Source: Hyphomicrobiales bacterium (GTDB lineage: Bacteria > Pseudomonadota > Alphaproteobacteria > Rhizobiales > Rhizobiaceae). From it: a stretch of 64,000 nt of DNA. Shown one piece after another: positions 23,826 to 33,692 of the stretch (within the stretch, counting starts at the first letter, position 1; each line of letters opens with the position of its first letter). The notes below the pieces were generated by a model. It had not been told where the DNA came from and searched no databases. It saw nothing but the letters and a program-made list of their open reading frames with translations. The stretch covers positions 275,799-339,798 of the forward strand of contig UCKM01000013.1 of assembly GCA_900473175.1 (NCBI GenBank), in the 5' to 3' direction. Made by a program: the position numbers and the translations under genes.

Positions 23826-24821
23826 ATGAACAACTTTTCCTTCGGAAATCTTTTCCGCCGACCCGAGGCGGGAGCCTTTCTCGGACTAATCGGTGTCCTC
23901 GTCTTTTTTGTCGTGTTCGGGAGTACGAAGTTTCTTGAACCCGCCGGTGCTGCAAGCTGGCTGAACGTTGCGGCGAACCTCGGCATCGTTGCGCTTCCCA
24001 TCGGACTTTTGATGATCGCCGGTGAGCTCGACATTTCGATCGGCGCGATGATTCCCGCGGGCTCCATGATGGTTGCCGTGCTTTCGGGACATTACGATTT
24101 TCCAATCTGGATCGGAATGCTGGGCTCCATCTTGCTCGGCTTCGTCGTCGGCCTGATCAATGGTATCCTGGTCGTTCGCACAGCGGTCCCATCGCTGATC
24201 GTCACCCTCGGCACACTGTTTGCCGTCCAGGGCCTTACCTTAGGATTTTCGGTTTTTGTAACCGGCACCACAAGCGTTGCATTGACTGCGGATCCTTGGG
24301 CCAAGTTTGTCTTCGGTCAGTTCCTTGGGGGATCGTTTCAAGTCATCATCCTGTGGTGGTTTGCCATAACGGCCCTGTTCATCTTTTTCATCCATTACTC
24401 CCCATATGGAAACTGGATCTTTGCAATGGGCGGCGACAAGATCAGCGCCCGCAATGCTGGCATTCCGACAAGCCGATTGACCATCGCCCTGTTCGTGCTC
24501 TCAGCTGTCAGTGCCTCATTCGTCGGGATGTGCCAGGCGATCCTGTTCAACTCCGCCCAGGTCTCCGGCGGCATGACCTTCATCTTCAACTCGATCATCT
24601 CGGTTGTCGTTGGCGGCGTTCTGCTTACGGGCGGCTTCGGCTCAGTAATCGGAATATTCTTCGGCACAATCACCTTCGCCATCGTCAATCAGGGCATCTA
24701 TTTCACGACGTTCGATCGTAACTGGTCGAGCCTGATCATCGGCATCATGCTGCTGCTGGCTGTCCTGATGAACAACACCTTCCGCAACATGGCGCTGGCC
24801 TACAGGCCGAAGAAGAAGTGA
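23826..24821 (+). CDS. sugar ABC transporter permease
   Basis: This 331-residue inner-membrane protein has about eight to ten hydrophobic segments and the BPD_transp_2 pattern of ribose-type permeases: FLGLIGVLVFFVVFGSTKFL, GLLMIAGELDISIGAMIPAG (conserved GELDIS), TLGTLFAVQGLTLGFSVFV and SVVVGGVLLTGGFGSVIGIF. It forms the channel of the importer with the adjacent SBP and ATPase. Starting at ATG 23826, it stops ten bases before the ATPase gene. The conserved GELDIS loop is intact, which supports function. Confidence 0.92.
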   Translation: MNNFSFGNLFRRPEAGAFLGLIGVLVFFVVFGSTKFLEPAGAASWLNVAANLGIVALPIGLLMIAGELDISIGAMIPAGSMMVAVLSGHYDFPIWIGMLGSILLGFVVGLINGILVVRTAVPSLIVTLGTLFAVQGLTLGFSVFVTGTTSVALTADPWAKFVFGQFLGGSFQVIILWWFAITALFIFFIHYSPYGNWIFAMGGDKISARNAGIPTSRLTIALFVLSAVSASFVGMCQAILFNSAQVSGGMTFIFNSIISVVVGGVLLTGGFGSVIGIFFGTITFAIVNQGIYFTTFDRNWSSLIIGIMLLLAVLMNNTFRNMALAYRPKKK

Positions 24822-24831
24822 GGGATATGCG

Positions 24832-25641
24832 ATGACCACTCCAATTTTGGAATTACGCCAAGTCGACAAGTCCTTCGGCCCGATCGATGTGCTTCACGAT
24901 ATCTCGCTCAAGGTGCATGCAGGTGAAGTGCTCTGCCTTCTCGGTGACAACGGCGCAGGCAAATCAACGCTGATCAAGACCATGGCCGGCGTCTTCAAGC
25001 CCAGTTCCGGCGAGCTGCTGATGGATGGCAATCCCGTCGAGTTTCGCGGCCCACGGGATGCCCAGGAAGCCGGGATTTCGACGGTGCATCAGTTCGGCGG
25101 CACGTTCCCGCTCATGTCGATCGGTCGCTCCTTTTTCATCGGTGTCGAGCCGACCAAAGGGTTCGGCCCGTTCAAGGTTTACGACCGGAAGAAGGCCAAC
25201 GAGATTGCCGTCAAGGCTGTGCAGGAATTCGGCATCACCCGCATTGATGACGGGGACCGGCTGATCGGTGGCCTGTCAGGTGGCGAGCGCCAATCGCTGG
25301 CAATCGCCCGGGCAGTCCACTTCGGAGCCAGGGTACTGATCCTTGATGAGCCTACCGCGGCACTTGGCGTCAAGGAAGCGGCACACGTCCTGCGTATCGT
25401 GCTGGAGGCACGCCGACGTGGCCTCGCTGTAATCTTTATCACCCATCAGGTGACGCATGCGATGACGGTCGGCGACCATTTTGCCGTACTGATCCGTGGC
25501 GCGGTTGCCGCCGATTTCCGCAAGGGCGAAAGGTCCCGCGAAGAGATCACCGATCTGATGGCAGGCGGCGAAGCCATGGCAGAACTCGAGGCTGAGATCG
25601 AAGGCCATCTCACAGCACAACACAATCCTCCCGCGGCTTGA
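24832..25641 (+). CDS. sugar ABC transporter ATP-binding protein (single-domain)
   Basis: The 269-residue ATPase has one nucleotide-binding domain: Walker A LLGDNGAGKSTLIKT (about residues 38-52), Q-loop HQFGGTFPL, signature LSGGERQSLAIARA, Walker B LILDEPTAAL, and the switch His in FITHQVTHAMTV. Most ribose-type importers have a fused double ATPase of about 500 residues; a single domain, working as a homodimer, is the layout of FrcA-type rhizobial transporters. It energises the uptake system encoded by the two genes before it. A terminator-like hairpin follows it. Confidence 0.93.
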   Translation: MTTPILELRQVDKSFGPIDVLHDISLKVHAGEVLCLLGDNGAGKSTLIKTMAGVFKPSSGELLMDGNPVEFRGPRDAQEAGISTVHQFGGTFPLMSIGRSFFIGVEPTKGFGPFKVYDRKKANEIAVKAVQEFGITRIDDGDRLIGGLSGGERQSLAIARAVHFGARVLILDEPTAALGVKEAAHVLRIVLEARRRGLAVIFITHQVTHAMTVGDHFAVLIRGAVAADFRKGERSREEITDLMAGGEAMAELEAEIEGHLTAQHNPPAA

Positions 25642-25652
25642 AGGCCGAACCT

Positions 25653-25682
25653 GCCCCGGCCGCTACCGGCCGGGGCTTCTTT
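25653..25682 (+). terminator. intrinsic terminator after the ABC transporter genes
   Basis: GCCCCGGCC and GGCCGGGGC make a perfect nine-base-pair stem around GCTACC, followed by TTCTTT. It lies between the ATPase gene and the isomerase gene 30 bases further on, so it may lower read-through into the catabolic genes rather than end the operon fully. Confidence 0.8.
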
Positions 25683-25711
25683 AACAGCCGCCGACACTAG
25701 GAGTAATACAT

Positions 25712-26614
25712 ATGAAAATCGCTCTCGACCCGTTCATGCATCGCCATTTGAGCCTTGAGCAGCTGCCTGCCAAGGTGAAAGAACTAGGCTACGACTGGAT
25801 TGAACTTTCTCCTCGCGGAGACTTCCTTGAGTGGTTCAAGGCGCCCCGCGTGTTTCCTGATCGAATCAAATCGTTCAAGCGTGCACTGAAGGACGCAAAC
25901 GTCGGAATTGCTTCTATCCTGCCGATGTATCGCTGGGCCTCCAACGACGAGGCCGAGCGGCAAGCTGCCGTCAAGCACTGGAAGCGTGCCATCGAGATCG
26001 CGGTCGAGATGGAAGTGGATGTGATGAACTCGGAATTCGGCCGCGGACCGCATCCCGACAAGGGATCCTGCTACTGCTGCCACACCGGCAGCATGATCGA
26101 GACCTGTGAGGATGCATGGTGGCGCTCGATGGAAGAGCTGGTGCCAATCTTCGAGAGGGAAGGCATCAATCTTCATGTCGAGCCACATCCCGAAGACTGG
26201 TGCGAGACACTGCAACCCGCCGTGGACATCATCCGCACGGTGAACTCCAAGAACGTCAAGTTCCTTTATTGCGCACCTCATACTTTCTACTTCGGCGACG
26301 ATACGAAAGCGATGCTGCGGGAATGTGCTGATGTGTTGGCTCATGTTCATGTTGGCGATACGTTCAATCACAAGGCCAGTTCGGGCTTGCGTTACATTCT
26401 CAATCCGCCGGGCACGCAGGCACGCGTCCATCAGCATCTTAATATCGGCCAGGGCGAAGTGCCGTGGGACGATTTCTTCGGCACACTGGCCGAGGTGGGC
26501 TTTGACGGAATCATGACGGCTTGCGTCTTCGCTTGGGAGGACAAGGCTGACCATTCGGGCACGTTCATGCGCTCCGAGATGCAGCGTTACGTGGACAAAT
26601 ACTGGAAGAAATAG
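25712..26614 (+). CDS. TIM-barrel sugar phosphate isomerase/epimerase-like protein
   Basis: The product has 300 residues and belongs to the AP-endonuclease-2-like TIM-barrel family used for sugar and cyclitol isomerases and dehydratases. It begins MKIALDPFMHRHLSLEQLPA. Probable metal ligands lie in VMNSEFGRG, NLHVEPHPEDWCE and LAHVHVGDTFNHKAS, and the C-terminal end is GEVPWDDFFGTLAEVGFDG. It is cytoplasmic. Together with the two related genes downstream it suggests stepwise isomerisation of a polyol or its keto form. The ATG at 25712 follows AGGAG. Confidence 0.85.
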   Translation: MKIALDPFMHRHLSLEQLPAKVKELGYDWIELSPRGDFLEWFKAPRVFPDRIKSFKRALKDANVGIASILPMYRWASNDEAERQAAVKHWKRAIEIAVEMEVDVMNSEFGRGPHPDKGSCYCCHTGSMIETCEDAWWRSMEELVPIFEREGINLHVEPHPEDWCETLQPAVDIIRTVNSKNVKFLYCAPHTFYFGDDTKAMLRECADVLAHVHVGDTFNHKASSGLRYILNPPGTQARVHQHLNIGQGEVPWDDFFGTLAEVGFDGIMTACVFAWEDKADHSGTFMRSEMQRYVDKYWKK

Positions 26615-26751
26615 GCCCGGAGAGGCCAGGGCGCGGAAGCAACCGCACAGGCAAGTTTCAACGAGACAGCTCACGTGGGCGACGGGACAGTCCCGCCGCA
26701 GGGCGGAGCTTTTGCAAACCAAAGCCGGCACGAGGCCGGAGGAGAACAGAC

Positions 26752-27924
26752 ATGATAAATGGCGAACGACTGATAGAACGGCCACTGCGCTGGGGTATGG
26801 TCGGCGGTGGACGCACCGGTCAGGTGGGCTACAAGCATCGGACCGGAGCTTTGCGCGACGGGACCTACAAGCTCATCTGCGGGGCCTTCGATCTTGACGC
26901 GGCGCGTGGCCGCGACTTCGGCATCAAACTGGGTGTCGAGGCCGATCGCTGCTATGCCGATTACAGGGAACTGATCGCCAAGGAGACAGCGCGTGAAGAC
27001 GGTGTCGAAGTCGTCTCGATTGCCACGCCAAATTTCACACACTACGAAATCACCAAAGCTTGCCTTGAAGCCGGCCTCCATGTGATCTGCGAGAAGCCGC
27101 TATTCTTTACCGTTGAGGAATGCGATGAAGTTGCGAAATTGGCCGAGGAAAAAGGCCTGATCGTCGGGGTAACCTATGGTTTCACCGGCCATCCGCTGGT
27201 TCATCAGATGGCAGCCATGGTGAAGAAGGGCATGCTCGGCGATATCCGCATCGTCGACCTGCAGTATACCCACGGCTTCAATGCTGGCGACGACATTGGC
27301 GCGGGCGAGGCTCTAAAATGGCGTACCAATCCGAAGACCGCTGGCCCGACTTTCGTTCTCGGCGACATCGGCACGCATCTCTATTACCTCTCCGAAGTCG
27401 TTCTGCCGCATCTGAATATCGAAAGGCTGCTCTGCGACCGTAAGGCCTTCATTCCGACCCGTTCACCGCTCGAGGACCACGCAACAGTTCTGATGCATTA
27501 TGACAACGGAGCTCGTGGTCGCCTGTGGGTTTCGTCTGTCAATGCGGGCAATATGGGTTCGCAGCGCTATCGTTTCGTTGGCTCAAAGGCTTCCATCGAA
27601 TGGTCCGACGCGCATCCTGACCAGCTGATCTACGAAGTTCAGGGTGAACCAAACCGCATCCTGCATCATGGCATGCCCTATCTTGAAGAGGAAAGCCTTG
27701 CCGTTGACCGCATGGGTGCGCTGCATACGGAAGGTCTCGGCGATAGCTGGTCGAATATCTATCTCTGGATCGCACAGGCGATCGACGCGAAAAATCGCGA
27801 CGACGAAGCCTTCCTGAAGACGCACCACTACCCCGGCATCAAGGCGGGCACTGAGGGTGTGCGCTGGTTGGAAAACTGCGTCCGTTCGGCCGATGCAGGC
27901 TCCGCCTGGGTCGATTTCAAGTGA
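26752..27924 (+). CDS. Gfo/Idh/MocA-family NAD(P)-dependent oxidoreductase
   Basis: This 390-residue dehydrogenase has the N-terminal Rossmann motif in RWGMVGGGRTGQVGYKH, the family EKP motif in HVICEKPLFFTVEEC, and the C-terminal domain with TFVLGDIGTHLYYLSEVVLP carrying a catalytic His. The family oxidises a hydroxyl of sugars or inositols with NAD(P)+. In this cluster it is the best candidate for the first step (inositol or cyclitol dehydrogenase), though its length and N-terminus differ from classical IolG. ATG 26752 follows GGAGGAG. Confidence 0.88.
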   Translation: MINGERLIERPLRWGMVGGGRTGQVGYKHRTGALRDGTYKLICGAFDLDAARGRDFGIKLGVEADRCYADYRELIAKETAREDGVEVVSIATPNFTHYEITKACLEAGLHVICEKPLFFTVEECDEVAKLAEEKGLIVGVTYGFTGHPLVHQMAAMVKKGMLGDIRIVDLQYTHGFNAGDDIGAGEALKWRTNPKTAGPTFVLGDIGTHLYYLSEVVLPHLNIERLLCDRKAFIPTRSPLEDHATVLMHYDNGARGRLWVSSVNAGNMGSQRYRFVGSKASIEWSDAHPDQLIYEVQGEPNRILHHGMPYLEEESLAVDRMGALHTEGLGDSWSNIYLWIAQAIDAKNRDDEAFLKTHHYPGIKAGTEGVRWLENCVRSADAGSAWVDFK

Positions 27925-27994
27925 CAAAAAAGAGGCGCGTCGCTGCCCGCGTCATCGAGCGCCCCGACAATCTCTACTCCGGAAAGATAGCACA

Positions 27995-28936
27995 ATGAAA
28001 CTTTCGATCTGCACCGACGTGATGGGCGACCTGTCATTCACCGATATGCTCGACAAATGTGTAAAGCTCGGTGTTGAAGGCATCGAAATGACTGGTGGCG
28101 GCTGGTCCCGTGCGCCGCATTTCCGCGCTCACGAGCTTCTGGCCGACAAGGTGCTCTTGAAAACCAAACTCAAGGAAATCGAAGTGCGCGGTCTGGAGAT
28201 CGCGGCACTGAATTGCTCCGCCAATCCCCTCGATCCCGGCGACATGGGCACGCGCCATCGCAAGGAGATGGAACAAACCATCCGCCTTGCCGGCGAGATT
28301 GGGATTAAGACCATCGTGACGATGTCCGGGTTGCCGGAAGCCGCGCCTGGCGACAGCGTGCCGAACTGGCTTGTCTACACCAAGAGCTGGCCCGATGAGA
28401 TGCCGGAGCGCGATCGCTATCAATGGGAGGACCGTGCCTTTCCGCTTTGGCACGATCTGGTGAAGCTCGCCAAGGAAGTGGGCGTCGAAAAATACGCGCT
28501 TGAAAACTTCTCGGCTATGCTCGTCTGGAGCCCGGAAACCCTGTTTCGCCTGCGCAACGAGGTTGGCGCATCCGTTGGCATGAATCTCGACCCGTCGCAC
28601 CTGATGTGGATGGGCGCCGATCCGATTGCCTCGGCGCGTGCACTCGGTCCGGCCATCCACCATTGCCATGGCAAGGATACCCGTATCGAACGTGGGCTCG
28701 CGGATGTAAACGGCCTGCTTGAGCTGAAGGATGTAACCGACGTTGCGAACCGCTCCTGGAATTATGTTGCCGTCGGGGCAGGCCACGACCTGCAATGGTG
28801 GAAGGAGTTCTTCTCGGTGGTCCGCATGGTCGGCTACAATGGCTGGGTCAGCCTCGAGATGGAAGACTTCACCATGTCGACCAACGCTGGCATCCAGTCC
28901 TCCATTGACGCGCTGCAGGCGACGATCAGCCGCTGA
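27995..28936 (+). CDS. TIM-barrel sugar phosphate isomerase/epimerase-like protein
   Basis: This 313-residue TIM-barrel protein begins MKLSICTDVMGDLSFTDMLD. It contains VEGIEMTGGGWSRAPHF, EKYALENFSAMLVWSPETLF (metal-binding Glu), NLDPSHLMWMGADP (Asp, His), HHCHGKDTRIERG (His) and GWVSLEMEDFTMS. The metal-site residues E...DxSH...H...E are in place, as in isomerases and epimerases of this family. It lies between the Gfo/Idh dehydrogenase and the next TIM-barrel gene on the same strand. I set the start at ATG 27995 (GGAAAG upstream). Its substrate is not identified. Confidence 0.87.
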   Translation: MKLSICTDVMGDLSFTDMLDKCVKLGVEGIEMTGGGWSRAPHFRAHELLADKVLLKTKLKEIEVRGLEIAALNCSANPLDPGDMGTRHRKEMEQTIRLAGEIGIKTIVTMSGLPEAAPGDSVPNWLVYTKSWPDEMPERDRYQWEDRAFPLWHDLVKLAKEVGVEKYALENFSAMLVWSPETLFRLRNEVGASVGMNLDPSHLMWMGADPIASARALGPAIHHCHGKDTRIERGLADVNGLLELKDVTDVANRSWNYVAVGAGHDLQWWKEFFSVVRMVGYNGWVSLEMEDFTMSTNAGIQSSIDALQATISR

Positions 28937-28974
28937 TTTCGCTGTCGCGGCCCCACCAACCTCCTGAGGACGAG

Positions 28975-29904
28975 ATGACTAACCCGATCACCATTACTAC
29001 CGCGCCCTGCTGCTGGGGTGTCGATGATGTGAAGAACCCGCATCTGCCCCACTGGGAGAAGGTGCTCGACGAGGCGCAGGCGGCCGGATTTGGCGGACTT
29101 GAGCTCGGACCTTATGGTTATCTGCCGCTCGACCTTGGCCTGGTGTCTGAGGCGCTCAACCAACGCGGCCTGAAGGTTGTCGCCGGAACGATCTTTGACG
29201 ATCTTGTTTCGCCGTCGAACCGCGGCAATCTGCTGCGCCAGACCGAAGAGATTTGTGCGCTGATCACCCGATTGCCGAAGCCCGAGACCCATCCGGGCCA
29301 GCGCTATGCGGCGCCCTTTCTGACGGTGATGGACTGGGGACATGACGAGCGAGACTATGCTGCCGGTCATTCGGACCGTGCCCCACGACTTGACGATGCC
29401 GCGTGGGACGCGATGGTCGAAAACATCCGCGCCATCGCGACGCTTGCGCGTGACACATATGGTGTACGCGCCACTATCCATCCGCACGCCGGCGGCTATA
29501 TCGAATTTGCCGATGAACTGAAGCGGATAGCGAGCGATATTCCCGCCGAGTTGGCGGGCTTCTGCCTTGACACCGGGCATATGGCCTATTCCGCGATGGA
29601 CCCTGTTGCCACCTTGCGCCGCTATTGGGACCGCGTCGACTATATCCATTTCAAGGACATTGATGCCGGAACCTACCGGGAAGTGATGGGCGAGCGTATC
29701 CGCTTCTTCGACGCTTGTGCCAAAGGCGTCATGTGTCCGATCGGGCGTGGCTCGATCGATTATCCGGCCATCCGTACACTTCTCACAGAACTTGATTACA
29801 GCGGCTACATCACGATCGAACAGGAGCGCGATCCGCGTAACACCGGTTCAATCCTTGAGGATTTGGCGGCCAGCCGCGCTTTCCTCGCGCGCACCGGTTT
29901 CTGA
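28975..29904 (+). CDS. TIM-barrel protein, inosose dehydratase (IolE)-like
   Basis: The 309-residue product has the IolE-type N-terminus NPITITTAPCCWGVDDVKNP and then GFGGLELGPYGYLPLD. Later blocks are ATIHPHAGGYIEFADELKRI, GFCLDTGHMAYSAMDPVATL, VDYIHFKDIDAGTY and MCPIGRGSIDYPAIRTLLTE. IolE dehydrates 2-keto-myo-inositol (inosose) to the diketone used by IolD, so this position just before iolC and iolD fits. The assignment is by similarity to this subgroup and by context. ATG 28975 follows TGAGGA. Confidence 0.8.
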   Translation: MTNPITITTAPCCWGVDDVKNPHLPHWEKVLDEAQAAGFGGLELGPYGYLPLDLGLVSEALNQRGLKVVAGTIFDDLVSPSNRGNLLRQTEEICALITRLPKPETHPGQRYAAPFLTVMDWGHDERDYAAGHSDRAPRLDDAAWDAMVENIRAIATLARDTYGVRATIHPHAGGYIEFADELKRIASDIPAELAGFCLDTGHMAYSAMDPVATLRRYWDRVDYIHFKDIDAGTYREVMGERIRFFDACAKGVMCPIGRGSIDYPAIRTLLTELDYSGYITIEQERDPRNTGSILEDLAASRAFLARTGF

Positions 29905-29922
29905 ACAGCTCGGAGTCTTGAC

Positions 29923-31845
29923 ATGAAATCACTCGACGTCATCACCATCGGCCGGTCTTCGGTCGACCTCTACGGCCTACAGGTTGGCGGACGACTGGAG
30001 GATATGGGCTCGTTCAACAAATATATTGGCGGGTCACCGACCAATATCGCTTGCGGCGCAGCCCGCCTTGGACTGAAGTCCGGCTTGATCACGAAAGTTG
30101 GCGACGAACATATGGGCCGCTTCATCCGCGAGCAACTTCAACGCGAAGGCGTCGACGTAGGCGGCGTGGTGACAGATCCGGAGCGACTGACGGCGCTGGT
30201 TCTCCTCGGAATTCGAGATGAGGACACATTTCCTCTGATTTTCTACCGCGAGAACTGCGCCGACATGGGGCTCAGTGAAGACGATATCGACAAAGAATAT
30301 ATTGCGTCCGCCCGCGCCGTGGTCGTCACAGGCACGCATCTGTCCAATACCCGGACAGAAGCGGCCGTCCTAAAAGCACTTGGGATCGCGCGTGCGCACG
30401 GTGCCCAAACGGCCCTCGACATTGATTACCGGCCGAACCTGTGGGGTGTCGCCGGTCATGGCGACGGGGAGAGCCGCTATGTGGCGAGCCGGCAGGTGAC
30501 CGATAAACTCCAGTCGACACTCCATTTCTTCGATCTGATCGTCGGTACGGAGGAAGAATTCCACATTGCCGGCGGCACGTCGGACACCGTGGCAGCGCTG
30601 AGGGCCGTCCGTGCGGTATCCGCGGCGACGCTTGTCTGCAAGCGCGGTGCGAAAGGTGCGGTCGCTTTCGAGGGCGTAATCCCGGACAATCTCGATGAGG
30701 GCGTGTCGGGCGAAGGTTTTCCCATTGAAGTCTTTAATGTCCTTGGGGCAGGGGATGGCTTCTTCTCGGGCCTGCTTAAGGGCTGGCTCGATGGCAAGGA
30801 TTGGGCGATAGCCCTCAAGCACGCCAATGCTTGCGGTGCTTTCGCCGTTTCCCGGCATGGCTGTACGCCGGCCTATCCCTCTTTGGAGGAATTGGAGTTC
30901 TTCCTGAAACGTGGCATCCAGCGGCCGGATCTGCGCAACGATGCAGAGCTCGAGCAGATCCACTGGTCGACAAACCGCCATCGAAATCATGCAGAAGACT
31001 GGCCCGACTATCGGGTCTTCGCCTTCGATCACCGCATGCAGCTTGAGCAACTGGCGGGCTATACGCTCGAAAAAGGTGGCGCCTTCAAGAAGCTTTGCCT
31101 TCAGACGGCTTTGCAAGTTCAGGAAGGACGGCCTGGTTACGGTATTCTGTGTGACAACCGGATCGGACGAAAGGCGCTGCACGCGGCGTCGGGGTCTGGC
31201 CTGTGGATTGGACGGCCCTGCGAGTGGCCGGGGTCGCGCCCGCTGACTTTGGAGCCGGAACTGGGCAGCGACTATGGTGGTCTTGGCGAGTGGGCGCGAG
31301 AAAACGTCGTCAAGGTGCTTTGCTTTTGCCATCCGGACGACGATGCTGAAACGCGCGCAGACCAGGAAGCAACGGTAAAGCGGTTGTTCGATGCCTCGCG
31401 GCGCAACGGCTTGGAATTCCTCCTGGAGATTATTCCGTCAAAGGTTGGGCCGATCGACGACCAGACGGCGGCCGCTCTGATCCAGCAATTCTATGACATC
31501 GGCATCTTTCCAGATTGGTGGAAGCTTGAGCCGATGAAGACGCAAGCCGCTTGGGCGAACACGATTTCCGCGATTGAAAAAAATGACCGTCACACACGCG
31601 GCATCGTGGTGTTGGGACTGGATGCGCCGGAGGCAGAGCTGGCGGCGAGCTTCGAGGTCGCCGCAGCATTCCCTCTGGTCAAGGGCTTCGCCGTTGGCCG
31701 GACAATCTTCGGCGACGTTGCAAGGCTTTGGATGACTGGTGAATTGGAAGACGAGGCAGCCATCACGGAGATGGCGGAGCGGTATCGGCGCCTATGCTTG
31801 ATTTGGGATCAGGCGAGAACCTTCGTACGGGAGAAGGCAGCATGA
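29923..31845 (+). CDS. iolC: 5-dehydro-2-deoxygluconokinase fused to DUF2090 (IolC)
   Basis: The 640-residue protein has two parts. Residues 1 to about 320 are a PfkB-type sugar kinase, with LDVITIGRSSVDLYGLQVGG, IGGSPTNIACGAARLGLKSG and the catalytic GAGDGFFSGLLKGWLDG. Residues from about 335 are a DUF2090 TIM-barrel, with FAFDHRMQLEQLAGYTLEKG and ILCDNRIGRKALHAASGSGL. It phosphorylates 5-dehydro-2-deoxy-D-gluconate; the DUF2090 domain resembles class I aldolases such as IolJ, so it may also cleave the product. The fusion is common in alphaproteobacteria. Its stop overlaps the iolD start. Confidence 0.95.
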   Translation: MKSLDVITIGRSSVDLYGLQVGGRLEDMGSFNKYIGGSPTNIACGAARLGLKSGLITKVGDEHMGRFIREQLQREGVDVGGVVTDPERLTALVLLGIRDEDTFPLIFYRENCADMGLSEDDIDKEYIASARAVVVTGTHLSNTRTEAAVLKALGIARAHGAQTALDIDYRPNLWGVAGHGDGESRYVASRQVTDKLQSTLHFFDLIVGTEEEFHIAGGTSDTVAALRAVRAVSAATLVCKRGAKGAVAFEGVIPDNLDEGVSGEGFPIEVFNVLGAGDGFFSGLLKGWLDGKDWAIALKHANACGAFAVSRHGCTPAYPSLEELEFFLKRGIQRPDLRNDAELEQIHWSTNRHRNHAEDWPDYRVFAFDHRMQLEQLAGYTLEKGGAFKKLCLQTALQVQEGRPGYGILCDNRIGRKALHAASGSGLWIGRPCEWPGSRPLTLEPELGSDYGGLGEWARENVVKVLCFCHPDDDAETRADQEATVKRLFDASRRNGLEFLLEIIPSKVGPIDDQTAAALIQQFYDIGIFPDWWKLEPMKTQAAWANTISAIEKNDRHTRGIVVLGLDAPEAELAASFEVAAAFPLVKGFAVGRTIFGDVARLWMTGELEDEAAITEMAERYRRLCLIWDQARTFVREKAA

Positions 31846-33680
31846 CAAAGACGATCCGACTGACGGCCGCGCAGGCCATGGTGAAATGGCTGTCGGTACA
31901 GATGACCGAAGAGGGCGAACGGTTCATCGAAGGCGTATGGGCAATCTTCGGACATGGCAACGTGGCTGGGATCGGAGAGGCGCTGCACGGCATCGGCGAT
32001 GCGTTGCCGACATGGCGTGGCCAAAACGAGCAAACGATGGCGCATGCTGCAATCGCTTACGCAAAAACGTTAAAGCGCACGCGGGCACAGGCTGTGACCT
32101 CCTCGATCGGGCCTGGGGCTCTAAACATGGTGACGGCTTGCGCGCTTGCCCATGTCAATCGCCTTCCCGTACTGTTCATCCCAGGTGACGTATTTGCCAA
32201 CCGACGACCCGACCCGGTCTTGCAGCAGATCGAAGATATGAATGACGGTACGGTCAGCGCCAACGACTGCTTCCGGCCGATCTCTGCTTATTTTGATCGC
32301 ATTTCCCGGCCGGAGCATCTTCTCACTTGCCTGCCGCGCGCGCTCGCCGTCATGACCGATCCAGCCAATTGCGGTCCAGCAACGCTTGCCTTCAGCCAGG
32401 ACGTGCAAGCTGAACTTTACGACTATCCGGAAGCGTTCTTCGAACAGAGGACCTGGCGCATCCGGCGCGCTGAGCCAGATCCGCGAGACGTTGCGGGCTT
32501 GGCCGTTGCGATCCGCGGCGCGCGGAAGCCCGTCATCATTTCAGGTGGCGGCGTGATTTATTCGCAGGCAGAAGCCGAACTGGTCGCGTTTGCCGAGGTT
32601 CATAATATTCCGTTCGTGGAAACCCAGGCAGGCAAGGGCGCGAATGGGTGGGATCACCCGTTGAATTTCGGGTCTCCGGGTGTCACCGGCTCGGAATGCG
32701 CCAATGCCCTTTGCGCGGACGCTGACCTCATCATTGGCGTCGGGACGCGCTTTCAGGATTTTACCACTGGAAGCTGGGCGCTTTTTCGCAACCCTTCTCG
32801 TCGGCTGGCCTCGATCAATCTCGCTGGCTATGATGCAATGAAGCATGGCGCGTTGCCTTGCGTGGGAGATGCCAAAGTCACGCTCGAGCGTTTGACAGCG
32901 GCACTTGGTCCTTTTCGCGCCCCCGACGTCAACGGTCAGCGCCGACTTGACTGGCATGCTGCCGTTGGTCGGGTGACGGCCGCTCCCGCTGCGGATGGGC
33001 CGGACAACCTGCCGACCGACGCGCAGGTGATCGGTGCGGTGCAACGCGTGGCGACGGACAACACAGTCGTCATGTGTGCTGCAGGCACGATGCCCGGTGC
33101 GTTGCAGGTGCTGTGGCAATCGGTGCCAGGCGGGTATCACATGGAGTACGGCTTTTCCTGCATGGGTTACGAGGTCGCCGGCGCGATGGGCATCAAGCTT
33201 GCCCGTCCGGACAAGGAAGTCGTCTGCTTCGTCGGCGACGGTTCCTATATGATGGCAAATTCGGAACTCGCGACCGCTGTCACGCGCCGCGTCCCATTCA
33301 CCGTCGTGCTGACTGACAATCGCGGTTACGGATGCATCAATCGACTCCAGGTCGAGTGCGGTGGCGCCGAATTCAACAACATGTACAAGGACTGCAATGT
33401 CGAGACGCAGCCAGAGATCGACTTTGTTGCGCATGCCGCATCGATGGGAGCGCATGCGGAGAAGGTCGCTTCGATAGCGGAACTGCAAGTGCGGATCGTT
33501 GAAGCACGGAACCGAGATATTCCCAGCGTGATTGTTATCGACACGGACGCTGTTCCCGGCACAGGTATTGGCGGTCACTGGTGGGATGTCGCAGTGCCCC
33601 AGGTTGGAGGACCGGGCCGTCTCGAGCGCGCACGCGCGCGCTACAACCAAAACGCTGCCCATCAACGAACGTTTGATTGA
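31842..33680 (+). CDS. iolD: 3D-(3,5/4)-trihydroxycyclohexane-1,2-dione hydrolase (IolD)
   Basis: This 612-residue thiamine-diphosphate enzyme opens the cyclohexane diketone ring in inositol catabolism. It starts TIRLTAAQAMVKWLSVQMTE, has the conserved Glu region GNVAGIGEALHG, the middle domain with VIISGGGVIYSQAEAELVAF, and the ThDP/Mg motif CFVGDGSYMMANSELATAVT (GDG...N) in the C-terminal domain. The ATG at 31842 overlaps the iolC stop by four bases, so the two are coupled. Length and domain order match IolD. Confidence 0.95.
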   Translation: MTKTIRLTAAQAMVKWLSVQMTEEGERFIEGVWAIFGHGNVAGIGEALHGIGDALPTWRGQNEQTMAHAAIAYAKTLKRTRAQAVTSSIGPGALNMVTACALAHVNRLPVLFIPGDVFANRRPDPVLQQIEDMNDGTVSANDCFRPISAYFDRISRPEHLLTCLPRALAVMTDPANCGPATLAFSQDVQAELYDYPEAFFEQRTWRIRRAEPDPRDVAGLAVAIRGARKPVIISGGGVIYSQAEAELVAFAEVHNIPFVETQAGKGANGWDHPLNFGSPGVTGSECANALCADADLIIGVGTRFQDFTTGSWALFRNPSRRLASINLAGYDAMKHGALPCVGDAKVTLERLTAALGPFRAPDVNGQRRLDWHAAVGRVTAAPAADGPDNLPTDAQVIGAVQRVATDNTVVMCAAGTMPGALQVLWQSVPGGYHMEYGFSCMGYEVAGAMGIKLARPDKEVVCFVGDGSYMMANSELATAVTRRVPFTVVLTDNRGYGCINRLQVECGGAEFNNMYKDCNVETQPEIDFVAHAASMGAHAEKVASIAELQVRIVEARNRDIPSVIVIDTDAVPGTGIGGHWWDVAVPQVGGPGRLERARARYNQNAAHQRTFD

Positions 33681-33692
33681 CGGAGAGAGATA